A DNA stretch of 64,000 bases from Ruegeria sp. AD91A (GCF_003443535.1 NZ_CP031946.1:1302001-1366000), one strand, 5' to 3'; counted from the stretch's first letter, positions 34,854 through 45,118 are shown. Notes: generated from the letters alone by a model not told the origin. A program made the numbers and translations.

Positions 34854-34904
34854 TACAATCCGCCCTTGAGGTTTTTATCTATACGCACTCTCAAGGGTAG
34901 TGGA

Positions 34905-36131
34905 TCACAAAACGCGCTCAAGAGCCTCTAAAAGCTGATCAATTTCGTGCTGTGTAGTGTAATGTGTGAAGCTGACGCGCAAAACACCTTGTACCGGATC
35001 AACACCCATCGCCCGCAAGGGACGCACCGCATAGAAGTCTCCGCCACCTGCCATGACACCATATTGCGCCAGTTCTGCTGCAACTGGTTCAGCCGGACGG
35101 TTCAACGAAAGCGCAACGGTGGGCGCGCGCCGGTTGGCGTCAGACGTACCGATCAGACGTACCGCGTTACGGTCCTTTACCGCATCCAGAACCGGTTGCA
35201 GCAGCGACACTTCGTGCGACCGCATCAGATCATGGGCAAACGCACCCTGCTCTGCCGCGCCCGTCTCGGGCCCGCCATGGTGGGTACACAGCAGCTCAAC
35301 ATAATCCGCCATACCAGCACTGGCTGCGATCTGCGCGTGATCGGGGCCAGCCGGGGTGAATCGCTTGTACAAGACGTCACCGTTGAAATAATGCGCCTGG
35401 TTGGGCAGCAGCTCTCCCAGTGTGCGGCGGATGACCATGCACCCCTGATGCGGGCCATAGGTCTTGTACGCAGAAAACAAATAGATATCCGGCCCCAGAT
35501 CGCCAACATTCGGAAATCCGTGCGGGGCGTAGGATACGCCATCAACGCAGACAAACGCACCCGCCGCATGCGCAATAGCAGTGATCTCTGTGACCGGATT
35601 GATCTCACCAACAACATTTGAGCAATGAGGAAAACAGACCAGACGCACTTTTTCGTCCAACATGTTTTCCAGATCCTGAGGGTTCAGCGATCCGGTTTCC
35701 GGATCGATCTGCCATTCCCTCACCTCAATCCCGTCCTCAGCCAGACGGCGCCATGGGCCAGAGTTGGCTTCGTGATCCTGATTGGTCACGACGATTGCCT
35801 CGCCGGGCTGCATCCATTGTCGGAACGCCTGCGCCAAGACATAAGTGTTCTGGGTGGTTGAGGGGCCAAAACTCAACTCATCCGTGTCAACGCCCAGAAT
35901 GGCGGCCATGCGCGCACGCGCTTCGTCCATTTCGACGCCCGCCAAGCGGCTGGCCTCATATGGGGCGTAGGGCTGAACCTTGCGCTGCGTGTAGAACCGT
36001 GTCAGCCGGTCAATCACCGGCTTGCAGGTGTAAGATCCACCCGCGTTTTCGAAAAACGCCTGGCCTTGCAGGCTGGGTTCGGAAAAGGCCGGGAATTGCG
36101 CCCGAACGAAATCGATATCCAGAGAGCTCAT
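34905..36131 (-). CDS. Class V aminotransferase (cysteine desulfurase-like)
   Basis: 408 residues of the PLP fold-type I, class V group. The PLP lysine is in LFSAYKTYGPHQG, and the cofactor-binding segment is FVCVDGVSYAPH; the histidine stacking region is VTNQDHEANSGPW. The start FPAFSEPSLQGQAFFENAGGS resembles NifS/CsdA-like and kynureninase-like proteins. The reactive cysteine loop of true IscS is not evident, so the reaction may be a lyase or transaminase step. It stands alone between the photolyase series and pyrH. Confidence 0.8.
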   Translation of the reverse strand: MSSLDIDFVRAQFPAFSEPSLQGQAFFENAGGSYTCKPVIDRLTRFYTQRKVQPYAPYEASRLAGVEMDEARARMAAILGVDTDELSFGPSTTQNTYVLAQAFRQWMQPGEAIVVTNQDHEANSGPWRRLAEDGIEVREWQIDPETGSLNPQDLENMLDEKVRLVCFPHCSNVVGEINPVTEITAIAHAAGAFVCVDGVSYAPHGFPNVGDLGPDIYLFSAYKTYGPHQGCMVIRRTLGELLPNQAHYFNGDVLYKRFTPAGPDHAQIAASAGMADYVELLCTHHGGPETGAAEQGAFAHDLMRSHEVSLLQPVLDAVKDRNAVRLIGTSDANRRAPTVALSLNRPAEPVAAELAQYGVMAGGGDFYAVRPLRAMGVDPVQGVLRVSFTHYTTQHEIDQLLEALERVL

Positions 36132-36333
36132 GCCTCATTGCTCCTTATTTATGCATTCAGATCAATGAGATGCCCACGCATGTTTCCGGACATCTCAGAA
36201 ATCATGGCAGGTCTTCCAGCCCAGCCTGTGCTCGGGCCTTGGGCCAACAAAGCACGGGGCAGCCCTTCGCCTTGGAAGGACACCGATACTTAGACAGCGC
36301 CGTCCTCAACCGTCAAGCAAAAGCAAAACGCAG

Positions 36334-36358
36334 AAGCCCCGACATAAGGCCGGGGCTT
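36334..36358 (-). terminator. Rho-independent terminator after pyrH
   Basis: AAGCCCCG and CGGGGCTT form an eight-base stem with a nine-base loop, 38 bases past the pyrH stop. The minus strand then reads CTGCGTTTTGCTTTT, a broken T-run. It separates pyrH from the aminotransferase gene. Confidence 0.75.
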
Positions 36359-36395
36359 TGAAAGCTTGCAGAGTTGCCCGGCGCTTGCACAGGCC

Positions 36396-37148
36396 TCAAC
36401 CCTGAACCTTGGTATAGGTCCCCTCGCCTGCCAGAATTCCGCGGAAGCCACCGGGCTCATCAAGCCCGAATACGATCAGGGGCAGATTGTTGTCGCGTGC
36501 CAACGCAATGGCCGAGGCATCCATGACCCGCAGTCGCTTGGCCAGCACGTCATCATAGGTCACGGTATCATAACGCACTGCGTCAGCATGTTCCGCAGGG
36601 TCCTTGTCGTACACGCCATCCACTCCGTTCTTGCCCATGAAGATCGCCTCGCACGCCATTTCGTTGGCGCGCAGGGTGGCAGCGGTGTCTGTCGTGAAAT
36701 ATGGATTGCCAGTACCGGCGGCGAAGATACAGACCCGCTTTTTCTCGAGGTGCCGTACGGCGCGGCGGCGGATATAAGGCTCGCATACCTCGTCCATGCG
36801 AATGGCCGAGATCACGCGGGTGAACACTCCGTTCTCTTCCAGTGCGGATTGCATCCCCAGCGCGTTCATTACCGTAGCCAACATGCCCATATAATCCGCT
36901 GTGGTCCGCTCCATGCCCTGGGCTGAACCGCTCAGGCCCCGAAAAATATTGCCGCCGCCAATGACCATGCAAATCTCAACGCCCAGATCGTGGACCGATT
37001 TCACTTCCTGTGCGATGCGTTGCACGGTTGGCGGGTGCAGACCGAATCCCTGATCCCCCATCAACGCCTCCCCTGAAATTTTCAACATGACCCGTTTGTA
37101 CTTTGTTTTCGGGGACTCAGCAGTTTCAGTAGTAGGGGAAAGGCTCAT
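36396..37148 (-). CDS. pyrH: UMP kinase
   Basis: 250 residues, normal for bacterial UMP kinase of the amino-acid-kinase fold. It makes UDP from UMP and ATP. Key segments are [24 protein letters not shown], the [16 protein letters not shown] loop and [12 protein letters not shown]. An extra 18-residue N-terminus rich in Ser and Thr precedes the core. In many alphaproteobacteria frr follows pyrH, but here a terminator and an unrelated gene do. It diverges from miaA with a 96-base gap. Confidence 0.95.
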   Translation of the reverse strand: MSLSPTTETAESPKTKYKRVMLKISGEALMGDQGFGLHPPTVQRIAQEVKSVHDLGVEICMVIGGGNIFRGLSGSAQGMERTTADYMGMLATVMNALGMQSALEENGVFTRVISAIRMDEVCEPYIRRRAVRHLEKKRVCIFAAGTGNPYFTTDTAATLRANEMACEAIFMGKNGVDGVYDKDPAEHADAVRYDTVTYDDVLAKRLRVMDASAIALARDNNLPLIVFGLDEPGGFRGILAGEGTYTKVQG

Positions 37149-37244
37149 GTTGCGCTCCGGGCTGGCACGGGGTTAATTTCGGCGCAAAATGAAGCAAAAG
37201 CTCCGCAGGTTCAATGCGGTTGGTGAGGATAGAGGCAACCGCTC

Positions 37245-38135
37245 ATGACCCGGCGATCAACAGACCTGCTTTTTCAGCGACTGTCTCCAATTCCCGAAGA
37301 CAAGCCGGTTCTGATTGCAGGGCCGACGGCATCGGGGAAATCAGCGTTGGCGCTGGAGATTGCCGAACGGCATGGCGGAGTTATCGTCAACGCGGATGCA
37401 AGTCAGGTTTATGACTGCTGGCGCGTCATCTCGGCCAGGCCATCCACTGAGGAAGAAACCCGCGCGCCACATCTGCTGTACGGACATGTCGCCTATGATC
37501 AGGATTATTCTACCGGCCATTGGCTGCGCGAGGTCGTGCCCCTGCTCACAGGGGATCAACGCCCGATCATTGTCGGCGGGACGGGCCTTTATTTCTCGGC
37601 GCTGACCGAAGGCATGGCGCAAATCCCAGCGACTCCACCTGCGGTTCGGGCTGAGGCTGATCAGATGCCCATGGCAGACCTTCTGGAGGGGGTCGATGCA
37701 GACACGCTTGCAGGGCTGGACACGCAGAACCGTGCCCGCGTGCAACGCGCCTGGGAGGTGCAGCGCGCCACAGGTCGTAGCCTGTTGTCCTGGCGGGCCG
37801 AAACGCCTCCGCCGATACTGCAGCTTCACGATACGGTTCCCATCGTATTCGATGTCGACAAGACATGGCTGCTGGACAGGATAGAACGCCGCTTTGATCA
37901 GATGCTCAAACAGGGTGCAATCGAGGAAGTGCGCGCCATGCAGGACCGGTTCGACCCAACCCTTCCGGCCTGCAAGGCCATAGGTGTTCCGGAACTCAGG
38001 GCGTATCTGGACGGCGCGATGACTTTGGATCAGGCGCGCGAGCGCGCAACCATTGCAACAAGGCAATTCGCCAAGCGTCAGCGCACCTGGTTTCGCGCCC
38101 GTATGAAGGCATGGAATCACGTCGATTTTTCATAG
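37245..38135 (+). CDS. miaA: tRNA dimethylallyltransferase
   Basis: 296 residues. The P-loop is [12 protein letters not shown], followed by the [20 protein letters not shown] substrate region and [11 protein letters not shown]. The C-terminal part has [15 protein letters not shown], which grips the anticodon arm. MiaA adds dimethylallyl to A37 of tRNAs reading UNN codons. The usual DSMQ stretch is DASQ here, and the C-terminal domain is short, as in other Rhodobacterales. It diverges from pyrH. Confidence 0.94.
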   Translation: MTRRSTDLLFQRLSPIPEDKPVLIAGPTASGKSALALEIAERHGGVIVNADASQVYDCWRVISARPSTEEETRAPHLLYGHVAYDQDYSTGHWLREVVPLLTGDQRPIIVGGTGLYFSALTEGMAQIPATPPAVRAEADQMPMADLLEGVDADTLAGLDTQNRARVQRAWEVQRATGRSLLSWRAETPPPILQLHDTVPIVFDVDKTWLLDRIERRFDQMLKQGAIEEVRAMQDRFDPTLPACKAIGVPELRAYLDGAMTLDQARERATIATRQFAKRQRTWFRARMKAWNHVDFS

Positions 38136-38491
38136 TGATACCCAGAGCTTTCGACTTTGCTTAAGCAAGACGACCACCAAGTCTCAAAGCTTAACAGAAC
38201 TTAATGATTTGCTGCGGTTTCCCTTAACAAACTAAGAAAACAATGGGAATGCCGGCATCGCTTTGGGCCGTTTGAAGAAAACACCTCTACGACTGCAACT
38301 GATCGCGAATGTCGTTTTTGTACTACTTATGACGATTTCGAACATTGACCTTACCAGAATTCTGGTGCCGAATAACGACATGGGGATGTACAGAGTCCAA
38401 AAAACAAAATCCTTCGCTCTGGCGACCGTGAAAATCCGGGTCGCGTAGAGCCACAATCAATCAATAAAATCAGTGTCACAGGGAGACATCC
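38136..38491. other. Gene-free leader upstream of the peptide ABC operon
   Basis: The 356 bases are AT-richer than their surroundings. They contain the perfect 12-base palindrome TTGCTTAAGCAA at 38157-38168 and several TTAA clusters. No convincing gene is present on either strand. GGGAGACATCC just before 38492 holds the Shine-Dalgarno of the binding-protein gene. The promoter of the operon must lie here, but I cannot place it securely. Confidence 0.5.
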
Positions 38492-40156
38492 ATGACGAAT
38501 ACCGAATCCACCAAAGACAAGGTGCACTGGGCAGCCGAGATGCACGCTCAGGAATACCGCGACGGCAAGCTAAGCCGACGGGAATTCATGACGCGCGCCA
38601 CCGGTCTTGGAGTTTCAGCCGCCGTGGCCTACAGCATGATCGGATTGCCGACACCTGCTTTGGCCCAAACCGCAAAGCAAGACGGCGGCACACTGCGCGT
38701 GCAGATGGAAGTACGCGCACTTAAAGACCCCCGTACCTATGACTGGTCGCAAATCGCAAACGTGACACGCGGCACACTGGAATATCTGGTCGAATACAAC
38801 TCGGACGGTTCGTTCCGCGGCATGCTGCTCGAAGGTTGGGAAGTCAACGATGACGCAACCGAATACACTCTGAATGTCCGCCCAGGCGTCAAGTGGAACA
38901 ACGGCGATGATTTCACGGCTGACGACGTCGCCCGCAACATCGCGCGCTGGTGCGACAAGAGCTCGGAAACCAACTCGATGGCCGGTCGCTTCGCGACCTT
39001 GATCGACGCCGAGACTGGTCAGGCCGGTGAAGGTGTCATCGAAGTTGTCGACGCAACCACGGTCAAGCTGAACCTGCCCAAACCGGATATCACCCTTATT
39101 CCTGGCATGGCCGATTATCCCGGCGCGATTGTTCACAGCTCGTTCAGCGAGACAGACCTGCTGAACAACGTGGGAACCGGCCCCTACCTGATTGATGAGC
39201 TTGAAGTCGGTGTAAAAGCCGTTCTGGTTCGCAACCCGGATCACACCTGGTGGGGCGAAGAAGTATTTGGCCGCCCTGCCCTGGATCGTATCGAGTACAT
39301 CGACTACGGAACTGACCCGTCTGCCTGGCTGGCAGCACTGGAATCCGACGAAGTTGACATGCTTTATGAATCCGTGGGCGAATTCATCGACGTGATGGAT
39401 GGCCTAGGTTATGTGAAATCCGAAGTTGTGACCGCTGCGACTATCGTTGTTCGTCCCAACCAGCTGGCCGAGATCGACGGTCAGAAACCTTATGCGGACA
39501 AACGTGTTCGGCAGGCGATTCAGATGGCTGTAGACAATTCTGTTTGTCTGGAACTGGGCTATGGCGGCCGCGGAGCCCCGGCGGAGAACCATCACGTGGC
39601 ACCGCTACATCCGGAATACGCAGAACTTCCACCGCAAAAGGTTGATCCTGCGGCAGCCAAGGCGCTGATGGACGAAGCTGGTTTCGGTGACTTCGAACAC
39701 GAGATCATCTCGATCGACGATGACTGGCGTCGCAACACCACTGATGCCGTTGCCGCGCAGCTGCGCGACGCCGGAATCAAGGTCAAGCGGACCGTTCTGC
39801 CGGGCAATACCTTCTGGAACGACTGGGCAAAGTACCCGTTCAGCTCGACCAACTGGAACCCGCGTCCGCTGGGTGTGCAGGTCTGGGCACTTGCCTATCG
39901 TTCGGGCGAAGCCTGGAACGAGTTTGGCTATGCGAACCCGGAATTTGACGCCATTCTGGAAGAAGCGCTTGCCATTGCTGACGCAGATCAACGTCGCGAA
40001 GTCATGGCGCGTGGCGAAGCCCTGCTGCAGGAAGATGGAGTCACGATCCAGCCCTATTGGCGTTCGCTCTATCGTCACATGAAAGAAGGCCTTGTGGATA
40101 CGGATATGCACGTGACCTTCGAACACCACCACTACAAGTGGGGCTGGGCTGCCTAA
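38492..40156 (+). CDS. Peptide/nickel-type ABC transporter substrate-binding protein
   Basis: 554 residues of the SBP family 5 (DppA/OppA class). The N-terminus carries a twin-arginine signal ([14 protein letters not shown], cleavage after TPALA), so it may be exported folded. Family segments include [29 protein letters not shown] and the [14 protein letters not shown] strip. It delivers peptides or similar compounds to the two permeases that follow. A strong hairpin separates it from them. The ligand is unknown; glycosides and opines are also bound by this class. Confidence 0.92.
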   Translation: MTNTESTKDKVHWAAEMHAQEYRDGKLSRREFMTRATGLGVSAAVAYSMIGLPTPALAQTAKQDGGTLRVQMEVRALKDPRTYDWSQIANVTRGTLEYLVEYNSDGSFRGMLLEGWEVNDDATEYTLNVRPGVKWNNGDDFTADDVARNIARWCDKSSETNSMAGRFATLIDAETGQAGEGVIEVVDATTVKLNLPKPDITLIPGMADYPGAIVHSSFSETDLLNNVGTGPYLIDELEVGVKAVLVRNPDHTWWGEEVFGRPALDRIEYIDYGTDPSAWLAALESDEVDMLYESVGEFIDVMDGLGYVKSEVVTAATIVVRPNQLAEIDGQKPYADKRVRQAIQMAVDNSVCLELGYGGRGAPAENHHVAPLHPEYAELPPQKVDPAAAKALMDEAGFGDFEHEIISIDDDWRRNTTDAVAAQLRDAGIKVKRTVLPGNTFWNDWAKYPFSSTNWNPRPLGVQVWALAYRSGEAWNEFGYANPEFDAILEEALAIADADQRREVMARGEALLQEDGVTIQPYWRSLYRHMKEGLVDTDMHVTFEHHHYKWGWAA

Positions 40157-40175
40157 GCACTGCCAATGACACACA

Positions 40176-40200
40176 AGGGGCGCCTGACACGGGCGCCCCT
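40176..40200 (+). terminator. Hairpin between binding-protein and permease genes
   Basis: AGGGGCGCC and GGCGCCCCT form a perfect nine-base stem with a seven-base loop, followed by TTCC. It lies 19 bases after the binding-protein stop. It would end most transcripts or protect the 3' end of the binding-protein message, with read-through giving the permease genes. Confidence 0.72.
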
Positions 40201-40292
40201 TTCCAGCCGCAGACTTGCCGACGCGGGGTCGGACGTCCGAGGCCAGAAAATGGTCCAATGATCTGCGGAATACCTGAACAACAGGGGCCACC

Positions 40293-41339
40293 ATGGGACT
40301 ATTCATCCTACGACGGTTCGGAGTGATGCTGCTTACGGCATTATGTCTGACATTCGTCGTCTTTTTCCTGACCAACCTTTACCCGAACCTTGAAAAGCTG
40401 GCGAAAACGCAGGGCAACCAGCGCATGTCGGATGAGCAGGTCGAAGCCTGGTTGGATAACCGCGGTTACCTACAGCCAACACTCGTGAAATACGGCCAAT
40501 GGCTGGGCGTGATGCCTGGATTTCAGAACACCTTGGAAGATGGCCAGTTTGTGGGAACCTGCACGAGACCCGGTTCGACGGCAGAGGACACGGCAAGATA
40601 TTGCGGTGTTCTTCAGGGCGATTGGGGATACTCGACCGTATTCAAGGACGAAGTCGGAACCATTGTTGGTAAGCGTCTGGGCAACACAGGTTACCTCATG
40701 TTCTGGGTTTTGGTCCTGATGGTGCCTTCCGCATTGATTGTTGGTGTTCTGGCCGGGATGCGAGAGGGATCAGCCCTGGATCGATCCCTTTCAACTTTCT
40801 CGATCATAACGACAGCGACACCGGAATATGTGTCCGGCGTTATCTTCATCGCAATCTTCACCTCGTCCACGGTTGGATTGAAGTGGTTCAAGGGAACCGC
40901 GACGCAAGCGATGGAGAACCCGACATTCGAGAACTTCTTCCTGCCGGTCCTTACCATCGCGCTGTACGGTATGGGCTATATCGCCCGGATGACCCGCGCT
41001 TCGATGACCGAGGTGATGACGGCGCAATACATCCGAACCGCGCGGCTGAAAGGCGTCTCGTTCCCGAACATCGTCATGAAACACGCGTTGCGCAACGCGT
41101 TGATCGCGCCGTTCACGGTTATCATGCTGCAGTTCCCATGGCTGCTCAACGGCGTCGTAATTGTTGAAACTCTGTTTAACTACAAGGGTTTCGGCTGGGC
41201 GCTTGTTCAGGCAGCAGGCAACAACGACATCCAGCTTCTGCTGGCGATTTCGGTCGTGTCGGTCTTTGTTGTTCTGATAACGCAGCTGATCTCGGATATC
41301 GGCTACGTCTACCTCAACCCGCGCATCCGCATTTCATAA
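40293..41339 (+). CDS. ABC transporter permease (DppB type)
   Basis: 348 residues with six membrane helices. The start FILRRFGVMLLTALCLTFVVFFLT is the DppB signature. A periplasmic insertion of about 60 residues (residues 40-110, with two cysteines) follows the first helix. The EAA loop is in MTAQYIRTARLKGVSFPNIVMKH. It pairs with the DppC-type protein to form the channel. An AUG with weak upstream purines begins it, and the next gene lies 13 bases past its stop with GGAGGGAGAG between. Confidence 0.92.
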   Translation: MGLFILRRFGVMLLTALCLTFVVFFLTNLYPNLEKLAKTQGNQRMSDEQVEAWLDNRGYLQPTLVKYGQWLGVMPGFQNTLEDGQFVGTCTRPGSTAEDTARYCGVLQGDWGYSTVFKDEVGTIVGKRLGNTGYLMFWVLVLMVPSALIVGVLAGMREGSALDRSLSTFSIITTATPEYVSGVIFIAIFTSSTVGLKWFKGTATQAMENPTFENFFLPVLTIALYGMGYIARMTRASMTEVMTAQYIRTARLKGVSFPNIVMKHALRNALIAPFTVIMLQFPWLLNGVVIVETLFNYKGFGWALVQAAGNNDIQLLLAISVVSVFVVLITQLISDIGYVYLNPRIRIS

Positions 41340-41352
41340 GGAGGGAGAGATT

Positions 41353-42816
41353 ATGGAACCACTATCCTGGACCGGCTCTATTGCCTTCCTGAACCCGCTG
41401 CTGATGATCGCACTGGCAGCACTGATTCTGTCGATCTTGGTCTGGATCATCGTCAGTATATTCCAGCCTGAACAGCAGATTGTCGTAAACTCGGATGGAT
41501 CCGTCAGTTCAGGCGGCGGCGTCCGCGGACTGATCCAACTTGCGCTGCACTACAGTTTTCTGGCCAGCGTAGGATTGGCCGTGGCCTATCTGGTGCTGGG
41601 TATCCTGATGGGCACAGGTGCCGGGATCATCGGCGCCATTTCCCAGCAATTCCTTCCAGTATGGGTCGCGCTGATCATCATGTTCGCCATGTCGATCGCC
41701 TTTAAAAGGCGGTTGGGGTTATACGGCAAACTGTATGACAGTCCCATCGGTATGATCGGCTTTGGCCTTGTGATGTTCTGGGTCTTTACCGGCATCTTCG
41801 GCGCGCTTGACCTGATCGTTACCCATGACCCGCTGACACAGATCTCTGGCATGAAGAACAAAGTGCCGGGAACACCTTTACCGAACCTGGAGGACGGCGA
41901 GTACGCCTGGTATCTTCTGGGCGGTGACAACCTGGCACGTGACGTATTCAGCCGGATGGTCAAAGGGGCCTGGGTCGTGGTGCAGATAGCACCGCTTGCA
42001 ACGATGTTCGCCTTCATGGTCGGTATTACGCTGGGACTTCCCGCCGGGTATTACGGCGGTCGTCTGGACACGTTCCTGTCTTTCCTGGCCAACCTGATCC
42101 TCGCCTTCCCGGTCATCTTGCTGTTCTATCTTCTGGTGACACCGGAAATCGTGGCGACCGGAGTGCCAAACTATATGGCGGCCGTTCTGTTCGTGTTCCC
42201 TATCCTGTTCATCTGTGTGTTGCTGAACTCGCGCTATTACACACGCCCGAATTTCCGCACCCCTCTGCTGATCGGTGTTCTGGGCGTTGCGATCTGGCTG
42301 TATCTGTCACTGATTTCAACTGGAGGCTACGTCATCAACACCGAGGCTTATCGGATCTGGGGCCTGCCAACCTATTTGGACCTGTTCGATATCCCCGGCG
42401 GTATTCTGGTGGTGTTCGTCTCGGTGGTTTTTGTAAACTCACCCACGGTTTTCCGTATTGTGCGCGGGCTGGCATTGGACATCAAGACACGTGACTACGT
42501 GGCCGCGGCCCAGACGCGTGGCGAGGGTCCGTGGTACATCATGTTGTGGGAAATCCTGCCCAACGCCCGTGGTCCGCTGATCGTAGATTTCTGTCTGCGT
42601 ATCGGTTACACCACCATCCTTTTGGGTACCTTGGGTTTCTTCGGACTGGGCCTGCCGCCTGAAAGCCCGGATTGGGGGTCGACGATCAATGAGGGGCGGA
42701 AGCTTCTGTCGATCTACCTGCACCCTGCCCTTCCGCCTGCTTTTGCGCTGCTGTCGCTGGTTCTTGGTCTGAACCTGTTGGCCGACGGTCTGCGCGAAGA
42801 AAGCTTGAAGGACTGA
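41353..42816 (+). CDS. ABC transporter permease (DppC type), enlarged
   Basis: 487 residues, far more than the usual 280-300. The core contains YLLGGDNLARDVFSRMVKGA and the EAA loop AAAQTRGEGPWYIMLWEILP. Three or four extra helices lie before the core (residues 10-135, with a linker QQIVVNSDGSVSSGGG). About 60 further residues are inserted in the middle (around YYTRPNFRTPLLIG). A GGAGGGAGAG Shine-Dalgarno precedes the ATG. The enlarged form suggests a special subfamily of the peptide transporters. It is followed by a GC-rich hairpin and the ATPase gene. Confidence 0.9.
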   Translation: MEPLSWTGSIAFLNPLLMIALAALILSILVWIIVSIFQPEQQIVVNSDGSVSSGGGVRGLIQLALHYSFLASVGLAVAYLVLGILMGTGAGIIGAISQQFLPVWVALIIMFAMSIAFKRRLGLYGKLYDSPIGMIGFGLVMFWVFTGIFGALDLIVTHDPLTQISGMKNKVPGTPLPNLEDGEYAWYLLGGDNLARDVFSRMVKGAWVVVQIAPLATMFAFMVGITLGLPAGYYGGRLDTFLSFLANLILAFPVILLFYLLVTPEIVATGVPNYMAAVLFVFPILFICVLLNSRYYTRPNFRTPLLIGVLGVAIWLYLSLISTGGYVINTEAYRIWGLPTYLDLFDIPGGILVVFVSVVFVNSPTVFRIVRGLALDIKTRDYVAAAQTRGEGPWYIMLWEILPNARGPLIVDFCLRIGYTTILLGTLGFFGLGLPPESPDWGSTINEGRKLLSIYLHPALPPAFALLSLVLGLNLLADGLREESLKD

Positions 42817-42827
42817 TGTGATCGAGG

Positions 42828-42880
42828 CCGGGGGGCCAGCCCCCCCGGACCCCCCGGGATATTTTCGGCCAGATGAAGGG
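42828..42880. repeat. GC-rich intergenic repeat (REP-like)
   Basis: CCGGGGGG at 42828-42835 and CCCCCCGG at 42841-42848 form an eight-base stem, followed by another C6GGG run and GATATTTTCGGCCAGATGAAG. I recall very similar GGATATTTT...CCAGATGAAG hairpins scattered between genes in Roseobacter-group genomes, but no second copy is seen in this window. It lies between the permease and ATPase genes and may stabilise or attenuate the message. Confidence 0.55.
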
Positions 42881-42910
42881 GATCCCCGCATTTGGTGAGG
42901 AGTAAGCAAG

Positions 42911-44998
42911 ATGAGCAAAATGGCGGATTATGACGGCCCGATCCTGGAGATCGACAAGCTGTCCATCTCATTCTTTACCCGCCTGCGGGAAATTCCCGCC
43001 GTGATGGATTTCTCGGTCAGCGTACAGCCCGGCGAAGCCGTGGGGCTGGTTGGCGAATCCGGTTGTGGTAAATCGACCGTGGCGCTGGGCGTGATGCAGG
43101 ACCTTGGCAAAAACGGCCGCGTCGTCGGAGGCACGATCAAGTTCAAGGGCCGCGATCTGGCAGAGATGTCGAGCGAGGAGTTGCGCGACATTCGCGGAAA
43201 TGAAATCGCGATGATCTACCAGGAGCCGATGGCCTCGCTGAACCCGGCGATGAAGATCGGCAAACAGCTGATGGAAGTGCCGATGATCCACGAGGGTGTA
43301 AGTCAGGAAGAGGCTTACTCTCGTGCACTGGAAGTGGTGACGGACGTTCGCCTGCCGGACCCCGAGCGGATGCTGAATTCGTTTCCGCACCAGCTGTCGG
43401 GCGGTCAGCAGCAGCGCATCGTGATTGCTATGGCGCTGATGTCGAAACCGGCGCTGTTGATCCTGGATGAGCCGACAACCGCTTTGGACGTGACGGTTGA
43501 GGCCGCTGTGGTCGAACTGGTCAAGGATCTGGGTAAGAAATACGGCACCTCGATGTTGTTTATCTCGCACAACCTCGGGCTGGTTCTGGAAACCTGCGAC
43601 CGACTATGCGTGATGTATTCGGGTGAAGCGGTCGAGCGCGGCTCGATCAAGGATGTGTTCGACGAGATGCAGCACCCTTATACACAGGCGCTGTTCCGTT
43701 CGATCCCGCTGCCGGGCGCAGACAAGAATTCGCGTCCGTTGGTGGCCATTCCGGGGAACTTCCCATTGCCCCACGAGCGGCCTCCGGGCTGCAACTTCGG
43801 ACCGCGCTGCGACTATTTCGAAGAGGGTCGCTGTGACGCGAAAGACATCCTGATGGAGGCTGTGCCCGGAAATGACCGGCACCATACGCGCTGTCTGAAA
43901 TTCCAGGAGATCGACTGGAATGCCCCTCTCACTCTGGCGGATCAGAAGGAAAAAGGTGAAATCGGCCGGACGGTACTGAAAATAGACAATCTCAAGAAAT
44001 ACTACGAGGTCGCTGCAAATGCCTTGTTTGGTGGCGGTGAGAAGAAGGTTGTGAAGGCCAACGAGACGCTCAGCTTCGAGGCGCACGAATCTGAGACACT
44101 GGCTATCGTGGGGGAATCCGGCTGCGGCAAGTCCACCTTCGCCAAGGTTCTTATGGGGTTGGAGACGGCCACGGACGGACAGATCCTGCTGGACAACCGT
44201 AACATCGAGCAGGTGCCCATCGAAGAGCGTGATGCCAAGACGGTCGGCGAAGTTCAGATGGTTTTCCAGAACCCGTTCGACACGCTGAATCCGTCGATGA
44301 CCGTCGGACGTCAGATCATCCGTGCGCTGGAAATCTTCGGCGTCGGAACCTCTGAGGCCGAGCGCAAGAAGCGGATGCTGGAACTGCTTGATCTGGTGAA
44401 GCTGCCGCGCGCCTTTGCGGACAGAATGCCGCGACAACTGTCGGGTGGTCAGAAACAGCGCGTGGGTATCGCACGCGCCTTTGCCGGGGATGCGCGAATC
44501 GTTGTGGCGGACGAACCCGTTTCGGCGCTGGATGTGTCGGTTCAGGCAGCCGTGACGGATCTGTTGATGGAGATTCAGCGAGAACACAAAACCACGCTGC
44601 TGTTCATCAGCCACGACCTGTCCATCGTGCGTTACCTGAGCGACCGGGTCATGGTGATGTATCTGGGCCATGTTGTGGAATTGGGCACCACGGATCAGGT
44701 TTTTGCCCCGCCCTATCACCCTTACACCGAAGCGTTGCTGAGCGCGGTTCCGATTGCGGATACCTCGGTCGAGAAACAGCACATCGTTCTGGAAGGTGAT
44801 ATTCCTTCGGCGATGAACCCACCGCCGGGTTGTCCGTTCCAGACACGTTGCCGCTGGAAATCCGAAGTGCCTGATGGACGGTGTGAATCGCATGTGCCGC
44901 CGGTGCAGACGCTGGCAAATGGGCATCAGGTAAAATGTCACCTGGCCGAAGATATTCTGGCCCGGATGGAGCCGGTGATAAAAGTCGCGGCGGAATAA
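42911..44998 (+). CDS. Fused double ABC ATPase (DppD-DppF type)
   Basis: 695 residues holding both ATPases of a peptide importer in one chain. The first half has Walker A GESGCGKSTVAL, signature LSGGQQQRIVIA and Walker B LLILDEPTTALD. The second half repeats GESGCGKSTFAK, LSGGQKQRVGIA and IVVADEPVSALD. Each half ends with the cysteine-rich oligopeptide C-terminal region (PPGCNFGPRC and PPGCPFQTRC), which may hold an iron-sulfur cluster. GGTGAGGAG precedes the start. All catalytic motifs are intact, so both sites should hydrolyse ATP. Confidence 0.95.
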   Translation: MSKMADYDGPILEIDKLSISFFTRLREIPAVMDFSVSVQPGEAVGLVGESGCGKSTVALGVMQDLGKNGRVVGGTIKFKGRDLAEMSSEELRDIRGNEIAMIYQEPMASLNPAMKIGKQLMEVPMIHEGVSQEEAYSRALEVVTDVRLPDPERMLNSFPHQLSGGQQQRIVIAMALMSKPALLILDEPTTALDVTVEAAVVELVKDLGKKYGTSMLFISHNLGLVLETCDRLCVMYSGEAVERGSIKDVFDEMQHPYTQALFRSIPLPGADKNSRPLVAIPGNFPLPHERPPGCNFGPRCDYFEEGRCDAKDILMEAVPGNDRHHTRCLKFQEIDWNAPLTLADQKEKGEIGRTVLKIDNLKKYYEVAANALFGGGEKKVVKANETLSFEAHESETLAIVGESGCGKSTFAKVLMGLETATDGQILLDNRNIEQVPIEERDAKTVGEVQMVFQNPFDTLNPSMTVGRQIIRALEIFGVGTSEAERKKRMLELLDLVKLPRAFADRMPRQLSGGQKQRVGIARAFAGDARIVVADEPVSALDVSVQAAVTDLLMEIQREHKTTLLFISHDLSIVRYLSDRVMVMYLGHVVELGTTDQVFAPPYHPYTEALLSAVPIADTSVEKQHIVLEGDIPSAMNPPPGCPFQTRCRWKSEVPDGRCESHVPPVQTLANGHQVKCHLAEDILARMEPVIKVAAE

Positions 44999-45015
44999 AC
45001 CTGTTGCTAGCATTT

Positions 45016-45046
45016 AGAAAGGGCCGGTCGGAGACCGGCCCTTTCT
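45016..45046. terminator. Bidirectional terminator
   Basis: AGAAAGGGCCGGTC and GACCGGCCCTTTCT form a perfect 14-base stem with a three-base loop, 18 bases after the ATPase stop. T-rich sequence follows on the plus strand. It separates the ABC operon from the convergent metallo-beta-lactamase-fold gene. Confidence 0.85.
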
Positions 45047-45118
45047 CTTGACGCCGTGGTTTGTGGGGAGACAGACGGCGTGTGGAAGTGTGTGTGAGTG
45101 GCGACCTTTGGTAATTCG

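Noticed and set aside
38263..38448. 61-codon frame before the peptide ABC operon
   Set aside because: It needs a TTG start without a ribosome site and ends short of the operon; no similarity seen.
43604..45013. Long open frame (469 codons) opposite the fused ABC ATPase gene
   Set aside because: It is a shadow of the high-GC ATPase gene, with no family motif and a composition rich in Arg, His and Gln. Both ATPase halves on the other strand carry full motifs.
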